Below, one piece after another: positions 25,188-34,819 of a stretch of DNA of 64,000 nt (within the stretch, counting starts at the first letter, position 1; the number at the start of each line of letters is the position of its first letter). Under the pieces are notes generated by a model. That model ran no database searches. It was not told the DNA's origin and saw nothing but the letters and a program-made list of their open reading frames with translations. The DNA comes from an uncultured Pirellula sp. (GTDB taxonomy: Bacteria > Planctomycetota > Planctomycetia > Pirellulales > Pirellulaceae). The stretch spans positions 1 to 64,000 of the forward strand of contig CAIOHR010000433.1 of the NCBI GenBank assembly GCA_903858115.1, in the 5' to 3' direction. The position numbers were made by a program, and so were the translations under genes.

Positions 25188-27185
25188 TCATTCTGGATCA
25201 TTCACCAAAAAGTGGATGATCCGAATAGCATGCCCCTTGCTCCGACTGTCTGACGTTGGGCTAACTCGCAACTCTAGTTGATGCTCTCCATCCTTGAGCT
25301 CTGAGGCAAGCATCTTTGCCCATGGGAGATGGAGCCCTGAACTCCACTCGGTGAAAAGCTCCTGCGTCCGCCAATCTCCTTGATCGATGCGATACTCGAT
25401 GTTGCCGGTATCGGGGCCGGCTGCAATAAAGAGCCCGATGCCTGTCCCTGAAAAGGAGTATTGCATCGTCGCACCCGATTCCTCTGCAATCAGTGCCGGG
25501 CACTGAACGAAACCAGGTCGAGTGCCGGCTTTATCGGTAGGAGTCCATGGATTCGCAAGGCTCCAACCCTTTACTAGTTTGGCTTTCCCTGAGCCAACCG
25601 CTTCTGCAGCTCCAACCAGCCGTCCAAAAAAGTAGCTCGCGGAATCCACTGGCGGAGGAAGTTCGCGTGCGGGGACATTCACGTTGGTAGGAACCTCTTT
25701 CCAAGCCTGGTTTAGCAGTCGGCCGATCGAGCGAGCGTAAAGTTCGTGTCCGAATGGAGCAGGGTGCAACCCTTTAAAATCTTTGTCCCAAGTGAACTCA
25801 CCTGCATCGATTCGATCCGTAACTTCACGAGCCAGATCGATCGAGGGAATTCCGTAGCGATCCGCTACTTTCTCATGATTGGCAATCACTGCTGGAGTCT
25901 TGCCCGCGCGAATCTCGTTCATTTTTCCTGGATCCACAAAGTGCAACAAGACGACATCCATCTTCGGATTGGAGCGCAAGGCATGTCGCACGATTCCTTC
26001 CATGCCGCGAATCTGTTCGATATCCGAGAAGCCGTTGGTGTCGTCATTGACGGCTGCCTCTTCGAATAACAAATCTACCGGGCCATTAGCCAAAACGTCG
26101 CGCTGAAAACGAAAAGCTCCGGGGGTGGACCCGAGCGAAGATATCCCTGCAGCGACAAAGTCAAATTTGGTTTTGGGAAAACGTTTCTGCAAATCCTCGC
26201 AGACCAAGTCACGCCAGCCTTTGGACTGAGTGATCGAACCACCGAGGAACGCGACACGCCCGACTTTCTCGATCTCAAATTTAGCAAAACTGCGATACAG
26301 TCCACCTCGCAATTGAAAGTAATCATATCCGAACGGTGTAAGCGCGTCGGTAACTTGATCTGCAAGCCCTGTATGGGTCAAGATGAAGTTGACGATGCGC
26401 GTTGGATCTTTCAAACTATGCGGATGATGATTGCAATTGGGTTTGGAGATGATTGTGAAGGAGCCCCCAAGTGCAACCATTTGCTTCTGCACAATCAGTG
26501 AGTTCTCGGCGATTGGAACCGCGTCGTCGGTCGCTCCGCAGACATGCAATAGCGGTATCTTGGCCTTCGCAATGGTTTCGAGTTGGTTGATCGGATTCCA
26601 TGGGCTACTGGCTGCCTCTTCATCGCGCATCGCATAGACTTTTTTGAGACGCTCCCAATCGGCCGGGGAGCCTTTGCCTTGCCCTTTGCCGCCGGGCCAA
26701 CTTGTGAAGTCGCAAACGGGAGCATCATTGTAAATACATGCAACTTTGGCGGGGTTTCGCGCGGCCCAGTTCAACGCAAAGAGTCCACCACGGCTGAATC
26801 CTTCGAGGACTACTTTTTCTGACAGTGAATGCTTCCCGATCGCGGTCACATACATTTCGTCCATGATGCTCATCGCCAATGGACCTCCATACAAATTCGT
26901 CATGTCCACGTAAGCGAGGAAGAAGCCTTTATCTAGCAGCGCGATATCGGCTTGAGGTTCATGACCGAAAAATTCGGTTCGCCAAATCCAAGGCCTACTC
27001 GTTGCCGGCTTGGTGGGTTCGACCAAAAATGCTTTGCGACCTTGGATCTGAAAATCGATCTTCTTTCGACCTTGCCATTCCTCGGCGATCGTTATTGCTG
27101 GGAGCGATATGGCGAGAGCCAACGCCGTCAAGAGAGTAGCCATTAAGAAGTATTGTCTTCGATGATACGTTGGGAACATCGCCAT
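25188..27185 (-). CDS. secreted alpha/beta hydrolase - SGNH hydrolase fusion
   Basis: 665 aa. Signal peptide (FLMATLLTALALAISLPAITIA). Residues about 40-270 are an alpha/beta hydrolase with nucleophile motif GFSRGG and CNHHPHS supplying the histidine. Residues about 305-490 are an SGNH/GDSL hydrolase with block I AFLGGSITQSKGW, the AAVNDD region and block V GLHPAPFGH. A beta-rich tail follows. Likely a two-activity esterase acting on polysaccharide side groups (inference from similar sialate-O-acetylesterase-like proteins). It stands alone, convergent with the DUF4350 gene and divergent from rnhA. Confidence 0.82.
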   Translation of the reverse strand: MAMFPTYHRRQYFLMATLLTALALAISLPAITIAEEWQGRKKIDFQIQGRKAFLVEPTKPATSRPWIWRTEFFGHEPQADIALLDKGFFLAYVDMTNLYGGPLAMSIMDEMYVTAIGKHSLSEKVVLEGFSRGGLFALNWAARNPAKVACIYNDAPVCDFTSWPGGKGQGKGSPADWERLKKVYAMRDEEAASSPWNPINQLETIAKAKIPLLHVCGATDDAVPIAENSLIVQKQMVALGGSFTIISKPNCNHHPHSLKDPTRIVNFILTHTGLADQVTDALTPFGYDYFQLRGGLYRSFAKFEIEKVGRVAFLGGSITQSKGWRDLVCEDLQKRFPKTKFDFVAAGISSLGSTPGAFRFQRDVLANGPVDLLFEEAAVNDDTNGFSDIEQIRGMEGIVRHALRSNPKMDVVLLHFVDPGKMNEIRAGKTPAVIANHEKVADRYGIPSIDLAREVTDRIDAGEFTWDKDFKGLHPAPFGHELYARSIGRLLNQAWKEVPTNVNVPARELPPPVDSASYFFGRLVGAAEAVGSGKAKLVKGWSLANPWTPTDKAGTRPGFVQCPALIAEESGATMQYSFSGTGIGLFIAAGPDTGNIEYRIDQGDWRTQELFTEWSSGLHLPWAKMLASELKDGEHQLELRVSPTSDSRSKGHAIRIIHFLVNDPE

Positions 27186-27409
27186 CTAACTTTCAAATTT
27201 CAGTGGAGGAATCAAGGTAGGAGCTTCAACAGAGTTTACTATACCGGCATTCGTAATGCAGCGTTTGCCGGTCTAAACTCCAGGTTTCGGGGTGGGAGAA
27301 AACTGCATACGCTGCTTTCCTAAGGATGCATGATTGCGAGTAATTCACGGGACGTTACCATAGATCCGCAGTTTTCAGACCAAGATTTTTGGAGTACCGA
27401 GTTTAACGG

Positions 27410-27910
27410 ATGAACGCCCAACACGAGTCAACGGCTTTGCGCCACGTTCAGCTTTACACGGATGGAGCATGTAGTAGGAACCCAGGTCCCGGGGGCTGGG
27501 CTTACGTATTGCGAGATATGCAATCCAAGAAGGAGAAAGAAGGGTGCGGAGCAGAACCAGAGACTACGAACAATCGGATGGAATTGCAGGCGGTGATTGA
27601 GGGGCTCAAGATTCTGACACGCCCATGCCATGTCACACTCTACGCGGATAGCCAGTATGTTCTCAAGGGACTCAAGGAGTGGATGGCCCCTTGGAAAAAG
27701 AACAACTGGCGACGCAAAGAAGGGAATACGTTTGCGGAAGTCAAGAATGTCGATCTGTGGCAAGAGCTTGATCGTCTTCAAGCGATTCACAAAATTTCGC
27801 TGCATCATGTCAAAGGACATAGTGGCCACGCCGAAAACGAACGTTGCGACCAGTTGGCCGTGAACGCCTATCAAAACTTGGGATTGAACACGGACAACTC
27901 GTTACAATGA
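27410..27910 (+). CDS. rnhA: ribonuclease HI
   Basis: Cuts the RNA strand of RNA-DNA hybrids. The four catalytic carboxylates are visible: Asp18 (LYTDGACSRNPGPGGW), Glu58 (NNRMELQAV), Asp80 (YADSQYV) and Asp147 (ENERCDQLA), with the handle region APWKKNNWRRKEG and the conserved HHVKGHSGH loop. 166 aa, close to E. coli. First in direction before the PQQ-propeller gene, 54 nt upstream of it. Confidence 0.95.
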   Translation: MNAQHESTALRHVQLYTDGACSRNPGPGGWAYVLRDMQSKKEKEGCGAEPETTNNRMELQAVIEGLKILTRPCHVTLYADSQYVLKGLKEWMAPWKKNNWRRKEGNTFAEVKNVDLWQELDRLQAIHKISLHHVKGHSGHAENERCDQLAVNAYQNLGLNTDNSLQ

Positions 27911-27964
27911 CGATCTGCTGGCTTTACGATCCGACGACACCTCTCATGCCATAAAGAAATACCG

Positions 27965-30262
27965 ATGAAGATACACAACATTTTTGGAGATACTGTGGGG
28001 CGTTTGGCCAAGAGCATTGGATGTCTTGTTGCCCTGGCTTTTGTTTGCAGTCCGTCCATCGCTCGGTCGGACTGGCCTCAATTTCGAGGTTCGGACGCGC
28101 GCGGAATTTCCGATGGACAAGGGCTTCCTGAGAAGTGGTCTGCTACGGAGAACGTCGAATGGAAAACGGACATTGCGGGGCGTGGCTGGTCTTCTCCGAT
28201 CGTCGCGGGGGATCGCGTTTTTCTGACGACCGTTATCAACAAGGGGAAATCAGAAAAGCCGATAAAAGGGCTCTATTTCGGTGGTGACCGCCCCAATCCT
28301 CCTGATTCAATGCATCAATGGCAGGTGATCTGTCTCGATTTGAAGTCAGGAAAATCACTGTGGGAAAAGACCGTTCACGAGGGGAAGCCCGATTCTGCCA
28401 TTCATATCAAAAGTAGCTTTGCTTCGGAAACTCCGATTACGGATGGTAAACAACTGTACTGCTACTTTGGGAATCTCGGAGTCTATTGTTTCGACTTCGA
28501 TGGAAACGAGCAATGGAAGAAAATACTCCCCCCGAATCCTACGCGGTTCGGCTGGGGAACTGCAGCATCTCCAGTGCTTCACGAGGGACGCCTCTATCTG
28601 GTCAATGACAACGAACAGGATTCCTATTTGTTATCGCTCGATGCAAAGACCGGAAGCGAACTATGGCGTGCAAAACGTGACGAGAAGAGCAATTGGGCGA
28701 CTCCGTTCATTTGGCAGAACAGTATTCGAACCGAAATCGTGACTCCTGGATCAGGCCAAGTGCGATCGTACGATTTGCAAGGAAACGTACTCTGGAGCTT
28801 GACCGGGATGTCGAGTATCACCATCGCGACGCCGTACGAACACAACGGACTGCTCTACATCAGTTCGGGATACATTATGGATTTGAAGAAACCTCTCATG
28901 GCCATCAAGCCAGGGGCGAGTGGCGACATCTCTTTAGCACAGGGAGAGCGTTCCAACGAGTTTATCGCGTGGAGTCAACCGAAAGCAGCCCCCTACAATC
29001 CCACCTCGATTATCTACGAAGATCGGCTTTACGTCCTTTACGACCGGAGTTTTTTGAGCTGCTACAAGTCCGCAACTGGAGAAGGTTTTTACGAATCGAA
29101 GCGTATCCCCAACGGTCGTGCCTTCACGTCGTCGCCGTGGGCATACCAAGGGAAGGTCTTCTGTTTGAACGAAGATGGCGTGACATTTGTGGTGAAGTCT
29201 GCTGACGAGTTAGAAATACTCCATACCAATACGCTTGCAGAAGATGACATGTGTATGGCAACGCCGGCAATCGCAGGAGATCGATTGTTGATTCGGACGG
29301 CTGCCCGTGTTTACTGTATTCGCGAGGCTAAGCCTGCTCAATCGAAACCTGTGTCATTTCAAGGGATACCGAATGAAAAGGCTACCGTTACCCATCAGAA
29401 CGCGACCGATGTTCCAAAGGCTGGCTCACCTGCCCCAGAGGGATTGGGCGAGCACGGCTATGTTGATTCGGGTGATGTGCGGATCCACTTTGTCACCAAA
29501 GGAAAAGGTCCGCTCGTTGTGTTGATCCATGGTTTCCCAGACTTCTGGTACACATGGAGAAAACAAATGCCTGCGCTTGCAGAGAAGTACCAAGTCGTAG
29601 CTATCGATCAGCGTGGCTACAACCTAAGCGGTCAGCCCAAAGGTGTCGCGAACTATGCGATGCCAAAGCTCGTCGATGATGTTGTGGCTGTGATGAAACA
29701 CTTCCAGCAACAGAAGGCAACCATCGTGGGGCACGATTGGGGAGGGATGGTCGCGTGGCAGTTTGCCATGAATTATCCAGAGCTTACGGAGCGATTGGTG
29801 ATTCTCAATTTGCCTCACCCGAACGGGTTGCAACGGGAGCTTGCGAACAATCCACAGCAGCAAAAGAATAGCCAGTATGCTCGATTCTTTCAGTCCTCAG
29901 AGGCGGCATCGCAGGTGAAGGCCGAATCGCTTGCGGATTGGGTAAAGGACCCTGCAGCAAAAGATGCTTATCGTCAGGCGATGCTTCGTTCCTCGTTGGA
30001 TGGCATGTTGAACTACTACAAAGCCAACTATCCGCGAGAACCTTACGTTGCTCCTGCTAGCGACGGCCCGAAAGTGAAGTGTTCGGTCTTGATGATTCAT
30101 GGCCTCAAGGACAAATATCTTTTGGCGGATGGATTGAACGACAATTGGAAATGGATCGAGAAAGATTTGACATTAGTTACGGTTCCAGATGCGGACCATT
30201 TCGTTCAACAAGATGCGGCAGATTTCGTGACGAAAACCATTGCCAATTGGCTCGATCGCTAG
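27965..30262 (+). CDS. secreted PQQ-type beta-propeller fused to epoxide-hydrolase-like alpha/beta hydrolase
   Basis: 765 aa. A signal peptide (CLVALAFVCSPSIARS) is followed by a PQQ-like beta-propeller (about 35-455) starting with the planctomycete WPQFRGSDARGISDGQGLPEKW segment and containing several LDAKTGSELWRAK-type blades. After a short linker, residues about 495-765 are an alpha/beta hydrolase with HGFPDFWYTW (about 521-530), the aspartate nucleophile in GHDWGG (Asp591) and catalytic His745 in DADHF, a layout typical of epoxide hydrolases and haloalkanoate dehalogenases. PQQ binding is not shown by sequence; many such propellers bind no cofactor. A second propeller gene follows. Confidence 0.87.
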   Translation: MKIHNIFGDTVGRLAKSIGCLVALAFVCSPSIARSDWPQFRGSDARGISDGQGLPEKWSATENVEWKTDIAGRGWSSPIVAGDRVFLTTVINKGKSEKPIKGLYFGGDRPNPPDSMHQWQVICLDLKSGKSLWEKTVHEGKPDSAIHIKSSFASETPITDGKQLYCYFGNLGVYCFDFDGNEQWKKILPPNPTRFGWGTAASPVLHEGRLYLVNDNEQDSYLLSLDAKTGSELWRAKRDEKSNWATPFIWQNSIRTEIVTPGSGQVRSYDLQGNVLWSLTGMSSITIATPYEHNGLLYISSGYIMDLKKPLMAIKPGASGDISLAQGERSNEFIAWSQPKAAPYNPTSIIYEDRLYVLYDRSFLSCYKSATGEGFYESKRIPNGRAFTSSPWAYQGKVFCLNEDGVTFVVKSADELEILHTNTLAEDDMCMATPAIAGDRLLIRTAARVYCIREAKPAQSKPVSFQGIPNEKATVTHQNATDVPKAGSPAPEGLGEHGYVDSGDVRIHFVTKGKGPLVVLIHGFPDFWYTWRKQMPALAEKYQVVAIDQRGYNLSGQPKGVANYAMPKLVDDVVAVMKHFQQQKATIVGHDWGGMVAWQFAMNYPELTERLVILNLPHPNGLQRELANNPQQQKNSQYARFFQSSEAASQVKAESLADWVKDPAAKDAYRQAMLRSSLDGMLNYYKANYPREPYVAPASDGPKVKCSVLMIHGLKDKYLLADGLNDNWKWIEKDLTLVTVPDADHFVQQDAADFVTKTIANWLDR

Positions 30263-30358
30263 TAGCCAAGTAGAGAATTTCAAAGATAGTAGATTTCGCA
30301 GTCTATTTCGAATACAACGAAGGTCAGTGCCCCCCAAGTAAAAGGAAAACAAAACAAG

Positions 30359-31621
30359 ATGCGTGCACGATTACTAACGATTGCAATGAGTGGACTAGTT
30401 TATTGTTGTGCGAACTCTTCCGTGATGGCGGAAAACTGGGGGCACTGGCGTGGAGCGAACGGCAATGGTCTAGCCGTCTCAGCAAAGCCCCCTACTCAGT
30501 TCGGGGCAACAGAGAATGTGAAATGGAAAGTCGAGATTCCTGGTCGCAGTTCGGGTTCCCCCGTGATTTGGAACAATCAAGTTTTTGTTGTCACGGCTGC
30601 TCCGACTGGCGCGTCACGCGGGCCGTTGGCGTTCAAGTTGTTGTGCTTGGATCGAGCGACAGGTAAAGCACTTTGGGCAAAGACAGCAGTGGAAACTTCG
30701 CCTCACGCGCTCACCCATGAGACAAACGGCTATGCCTCAGCATCTCCATGTACGGATGGTGAGTTTGTCTATGCACACTTTGGTTCGCAGGGTCTGTATT
30801 GCTACACCATGAAAGGGGAACTGGTGTGGAATCGAGATTTTGGTGACATGGCGATTCGCAATAACTTCGGAGAAGGAAGTTCGCCGACCATAGCGGGCGA
30901 TATGCTGATTGTCCCTTGGGATCATGAGTCGAGTTCCAAGCTGTTCGCACTCGACAAGCGTACCGGAAAAAACATCTGGGAAGTTTCACGCAATGAACCG
31001 ACTTGCTGGGCGACTCCCTTGATTGCAAAAGACGCAACCGGTCGATCGCAGATCGTCATGAATGGTCAGACGGCGGCTCGCGGATACGATCTCAAGACAG
31101 GGAAAGAGCTTTGGTATTGCTCAGGGCAAACCGAGCGGCCTTGTGCGTCGGCAGTTTCGCAGGATGGCATTGCGTTTGTGGGAAGCGGCTTTCGAGGGGC
31201 CTTCATGGGCGCTTTTGATATGACCGGCGAAGGGAACTTGGCTGGTACGAAGAAAGTCCTTTGGTCGATGAAACAAGATACGCCCGATGTCGCGTCGCCG
31301 TTGCTTTCAAACGGTCGATTGTATTTTTACAAAGGCAAAACAGGCCAACTCACTTGTGTAGACGCGAAGACGGGAAAAGTTCATTACGCTGCTAGTCGTA
31401 TTGAGGGAATGCGTAGTACTTATGCATCTCCGGTGGCCGCTGGCGGGTATGTTTTCTTAACAGACCGAGATGGCACCATCGTCGTAATTGAAGATAGCGA
31501 TCAATTGAAGATTGTCGCAACGAACCGTTTCGGCGAGGGAATCGATGCGACGCCGGCGATTGTCGATGGCGAGATGTTTATACGCAGCGAAGGGCACTTG
31601 TTCTGTATAGCCCAAAAGTAG
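30359..31621 (+). CDS. secreted PQQ-like beta-propeller protein
   Basis: 420 aa. Signal peptide (ISGLVYCC-type N-terminus ending at VMAENW), then a full propeller beginning WGHWRGANGNGLAV. The repeated blade ends read LDRATGKALWAK, LDKRTGKNIWEV and DLKTGKELWY. It is the stand-alone version of the propeller in the preceding gene, so the two are probably tandem paralogs that diverged after one gained a hydrolase domain. Likely periplasmic; cofactor and substrate unknown. It is followed closely by yaeQ-like and chbG-like genes in the same direction. Confidence 0.85.
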   Translation: MRARLLTIAMSGLVYCCANSSVMAENWGHWRGANGNGLAVSAKPPTQFGATENVKWKVEIPGRSSGSPVIWNNQVFVVTAAPTGASRGPLAFKLLCLDRATGKALWAKTAVETSPHALTHETNGYASASPCTDGEFVYAHFGSQGLYCYTMKGELVWNRDFGDMAIRNNFGEGSSPTIAGDMLIVPWDHESSSKLFALDKRTGKNIWEVSRNEPTCWATPLIAKDATGRSQIVMNGQTAARGYDLKTGKELWYCSGQTERPCASAVSQDGIAFVGSGFRGAFMGAFDMTGEGNLAGTKKVLWSMKQDTPDVASPLLSNGRLYFYKGKTGQLTCVDAKTGKVHYAASRIEGMRSTYASPVAAGGYVFLTDRDGTIVVIEDSDQLKIVATNRFGEGIDATPAIVDGEMFIRSEGHLFCIAQK

Positions 31622-31644
31622 CATACGCATAAGCGGAAGGGACG

Positions 31645-32190
31645 ATGCGTTCCATGGGAACGAAATCGACGATCTATAAAGCAGAGCTGACGATCACGAA
31701 TATCGATCGCCAGTATTACGAGACTCACCCGTTAGTCATCGCCCAGCATCCTTCTGAACCCGACCGACGCGTGATGGCAAGATTGATCGTATTTGCCATC
31801 TTCGCGCACGAGAGGTTGGAGTTTGGACGTGGAATCAGTTCCGATCAAGACCCCGATCTATGGCGCCGAGATTTAGCGGGCGTTGTAGAGCAATGGATCG
31901 AGCTGGGCCAACCCGAAGAGTCTGACATTCGCAAAGCATGCGGACTTTCTAAGGAAGTCATCATCGTTACCTATAGCGGAAACTCCGCCGAGGTTTGGTG
32001 GTCGAAAAACGCATCATCTTTGACCAAGCAAAAGAATCTGAAAGTGTTGAATATTGACGCAGAATCTTTGGATCAAGCTACACGACTACTCGATCGACGC
32101 ATGACGCTGACGGCGCTGATTCAGGATGGCGAATTCCAAATGAGCAATGGCATCGATAACGTTGTAATCATTTCTAATCTCCGTGAATAA
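31645..32190 (+). CDS. YaeQ family protein
   Basis: 181 aa, a PD-(D/E)XK-like fold of unknown role named from E. coli YaeQ. The family segments are clear: TIYKAELTITNIDRQYYETHPLVIAQHPSEPDRRVMARLIVFAIFAHERLEFGRGI-like N-terminal half, DPDLWRRDLAGVVEQWIELGQPEE and the tryptophan pair EVWWSKN. Two in-frame ATGs lie at the start (31645 and 31657). It starts 23 nt after the propeller gene and ends 3 nt before the deacetylase gene, so it is probably in one operon. Confidence 0.9.
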   Translation: MRSMGTKSTIYKAELTITNIDRQYYETHPLVIAQHPSEPDRRVMARLIVFAIFAHERLEFGRGISSDQDPDLWRRDLAGVVEQWIELGQPEESDIRKACGLSKEVIIVTYSGNSAEVWWSKNASSLTKQKNLKVLNIDAESLDQATRLLDRRMTLTALIQDGEFQMSNGIDNVVIISNLRE

Positions 32191-32193
32191 ATC

Positions 32194-33126
32194 ATGTCCT
32201 ATACGAAAGTGTTTTCGGTTTGGTTTGCCGCATTTGTCTTTTTCTGCTCGGGGGGTGCATTCTCGCAAGATACGACGCGTTACTTGATCATTCATTCCGA
32301 TGATGCAGGCATGTCGCATTCAGTGAACTTCGCCACGCAATCTGGGCTAGAGAGTGGGATTGTGACCTCGGCCAGCATCATGGTTCCGTGTCCGTGGTTC
32401 AAAGAGTTTGCCAACTATGCCAAGACGAATCCGCAGTACGATTACGGCATTCACTTGACCTTGAATTCGGAATGGAATGATTATCGGTGGGGGCCGGTTG
32501 CATCGCGAGATCGCGTACCCAGTCTTGTCGACCCGACAGGTTGTTTGTGGGACAACGTCGGGCAAGTTGCGGCGAATGCAAAGGCGGATGAAGTCAAGAT
32601 CGAGCTCAAGGCGCAGATCGATCGCGCGTTGCAGTTTGGAGTACCGTTAAGCCACCTCGATACACACATGGGGGCTGTGCTATGCCGCCCAGATATTGTC
32701 GACGTATATGTCGATCTGGCAGTGGAATACAATCTCCCAATCTTGTTCTTCAAACAATTGCCACTCGGAATCGAGCAAGAATACCCGGCGTTAGCGTCCC
32801 GATTTCAAAAATCGATATCGAAACTATCGAGCAAAGAACTTCCTCTGTTGGATAGGTTACTACAGTTTTATGGTGGCGAAAATGCCGAGAAACGCAAACA
32901 ACTTTACCTAGAAGAGATCGCCAAGATTGGACCGGGAGTGACTCAGTTGATTATCCATTGCGGACAAGACAATGAAGAGTTGCGTGCCATCACCGATAGT
33001 GCAAAGCGGCGAGACCAAGATCGCGTTCTCTTTACCGATCCAGCGATGAGAGACTTTTTGAAAGCACAGAAGATTGAACTGATCACATGGAGGCAGTTTC
33101 GGTCGTTGCCATCCAACCAGCCCTAG
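32194..33126 (+). CDS. secreted ChbG/HpnK (YdjC) family deacetylase
   Basis: 310 aa. A signal peptide (VWFAAFVFFCSGGAFS) precedes the YdjC-type carbohydrate deacetylase fold. Metal-site residues: the Asp pair in IIHSDDAGMS, His in YGIHLTLNSEW, and HLDTHMGA. Family members remove N-acetyl groups from chito-oligosaccharides or from hopanoid sugar precursors; the export signal here suggests action outside the cytoplasm. It is the last gene of the propeller-yaeQ run and convergent with the HtrA gene, 34 bp apart. Confidence 0.88.
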   Translation: MSYTKVFSVWFAAFVFFCSGGAFSQDTTRYLIIHSDDAGMSHSVNFATQSGLESGIVTSASIMVPCPWFKEFANYAKTNPQYDYGIHLTLNSEWNDYRWGPVASRDRVPSLVDPTGCLWDNVGQVAANAKADEVKIELKAQIDRALQFGVPLSHLDTHMGAVLCRPDIVDVYVDLAVEYNLPILFFKQLPLGIEQEYPALASRFQKSISKLSSKELPLLDRLLQFYGGENAEKRKQLYLEEIAKIGPGVTQLIIHCGQDNEELRAITDSAKRRDQDRVLFTDPAMRDFLKAQKIELITWRQFRSLPSNQP

Positions 33127-33160
33127 CGACTCAAGTACGTATTGGAGCAGATCCTTAAAA

Positions 33161-34516
33161 CTATCGCCGACTGCGTTCCTGCGAGACGGCGATTGTCAGT
33201 GGGCGGCTTTTTCGTATCAAGTAGTACTTGACACTCGCTGCTGTTTGAAAGCTATTGTTGGCCATGATCCACGCGAGAGTCTTTAGCGTAGGCGTTTGCC
33301 AGTCCATCACTCCGACAATAACGTCTCCTGGGTTCAAGTGTTCGCGGGAAGCTAGGCTTCCTGGTCTAACTTCCGTGATTTTGAGACCGCCTTTGTATTC
33401 GTTCGAAAGTCCAGTAATTGCGGATGCGGGAACGGCGATGACTCGAACCCCCAATTGCTCCCAAGCAGCCCGCAAGATCTCTCCTTCTTCCGAAGCGATC
33501 GTTGAACGTTGCAAGACAACGCTTTGAACTAGCGGCTCTCCGTTTCTATCTAGTTCGATATCGAAGGTGTCGCCCGCGTTTACATCCAACAAGGCAAGCT
33601 CGAGTTCCAGAGGATTGTTGACGGTATGACCTGCAACGGTCCGAATCTCATCCCCTGTTCGAATATCGCGCGACGATTTGTTCGAGTTTCCACGATACTC
33701 TTGAACGATGAGCTGAAAGCCATTTTCGGAAGGGACTCGATTGCAGAATAAGCCGTGCGAGCCAGACGTCCGATATTGGGCAACGAGATCTGCCATAACT
33801 TCCAATGCATTGTCGATAGGAATGGCAAAGCCGATACCTTGCGCGCCTACTCGGACGGCCACATTGATACCGATAACTTCTCCGTCGATATTCAAGAGTG
33901 GGCCGCCCGAGTTTCCTGGGTTGATATCTGCGTTCGTTTGGATAAGGTCGGTGTATTGTTGAGTGCCGTTGACTGGAATGTCTCTATGAAGAGCGCTGAT
34001 GATCCCCACGGTTACGGTGTTTTGATAGCCGAACGGATTGCCGATCGCAACGACGGTTTCTCCCCGCAACAAATCATCGCTTCGACCGATATGGATGACG
34101 GGAAGATCGCGCCCCGCGTTGATCTTGATCATCGCAAGATCGGTTTCAGGATCGTAGTTGATCAGTTTGGCGATCGCCGTCGTCCCGTCAGCTAGTGTGA
34201 CTTCGATCTTCTCCACTGCGTCAACCACATGGTAGTTCGTAATGATCAAACCGCGGCGGTCGATGATGACCCCAGTGCCCATGCCGTTGACTTCTTGTCG
34301 TGTTGCAACTCCGTTGGACCCTGTGTTTGTCAGAGTCTTGTTGCCTTGGATGTTGACAACGGCAGGTTCAGCTTTCTTAATAGCATGAACGATAGGAGTC
34401 GATCGGTGGGTTGGGTCCGCCAATGCGGGTGCAGCCGTATATGCCAGACACAGCGTTGATGCCAACAGGCCCGAAGACAGCATTCGGACCCAATTGGTGA
34501 AAAGTCTTTGTTTCAT
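33161..34516 (-). CDS. HtrA/DegP-type serine protease with two PDZ domains
   Basis: 451 aa, exported (ASTLCLAYTAAPALAD). Chymotrypsin-fold protease with catalytic triad His96 (TNYHVVDA), Asp126 (PETDLAMI) and Ser203 (NPGNSGGPL). Two PDZ domains follow, at about 255-340 and 355-440 (NPGDVIVGVMD). It degrades or refolds misfolded envelope proteins. The S1C layout (one protease, two PDZ) is as in DegP/DegQ. It stands alone, divergent from nrdR. Confidence 0.92.
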   Translation of the reverse strand: MKQRLFTNWVRMLSSGLLASTLCLAYTAAPALADPTHRSTPIVHAIKKAEPAVVNIQGNKTLTNTGSNGVATRQEVNGMGTGVIIDRRGLIITNYHVVDAVEKIEVTLADGTTAIAKLINYDPETDLAMIKINAGRDLPVIHIGRSDDLLRGETVVAIGNPFGYQNTVTVGIISALHRDIPVNGTQQYTDLIQTNADINPGNSGGPLLNIDGEVIGINVAVRVGAQGIGFAIPIDNALEVMADLVAQYRTSGSHGLFCNRVPSENGFQLIVQEYRGNSNKSSRDIRTGDEIRTVAGHTVNNPLELELALLDVNAGDTFDIELDRNGEPLVQSVVLQRSTIASEEGEILRAAWEQLGVRVIAVPASAITGLSNEYKGGLKITEVRPGSLASREHLNPGDVIVGVMDWQTPTLKTLAWIMANNSFQTAASVKYYLIRKSRPLTIAVSQERSRR

Positions 34517-34819
34517 GCTGGACTGGATTTGGAGTGTTGAATCGGATGGTTAGTCGATTTTGCGACTTCACGAACGATTTAGAGACTGCTAGCACTGCTG
34601 CCAAATTCTCGTAAGGGTAGCATCGGTTGTTCCAAATATGCCACATGACGCGGTGCGGGGAGGCTAGCCCTAGTTGACCTACGCAGTAGCTTCGCCCCAG
34701 CTTGCCTATTCAATCGCGATGGTCGATTGCTCATGCCAAAATGGGTTGAGTTGTGATAAACTGGGGGACAAGATCTGCAATTTTTGTGATTCCATTCACG
34801 AGGCTTATAGACATACTCC
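34517..34819. other. 303-bp divergent intergenic region
   Basis: Lies between the divergent HtrA and nrdR genes and must hold both promoters; no gene is seen. It has a palindrome GGCTAGCC at 34662-34669 within a GGGG-AGGCTAGCCC context similar to the 97-110 hairpin. No clear NrdR box pair could be recognised by eye. Confidence 0.4.
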
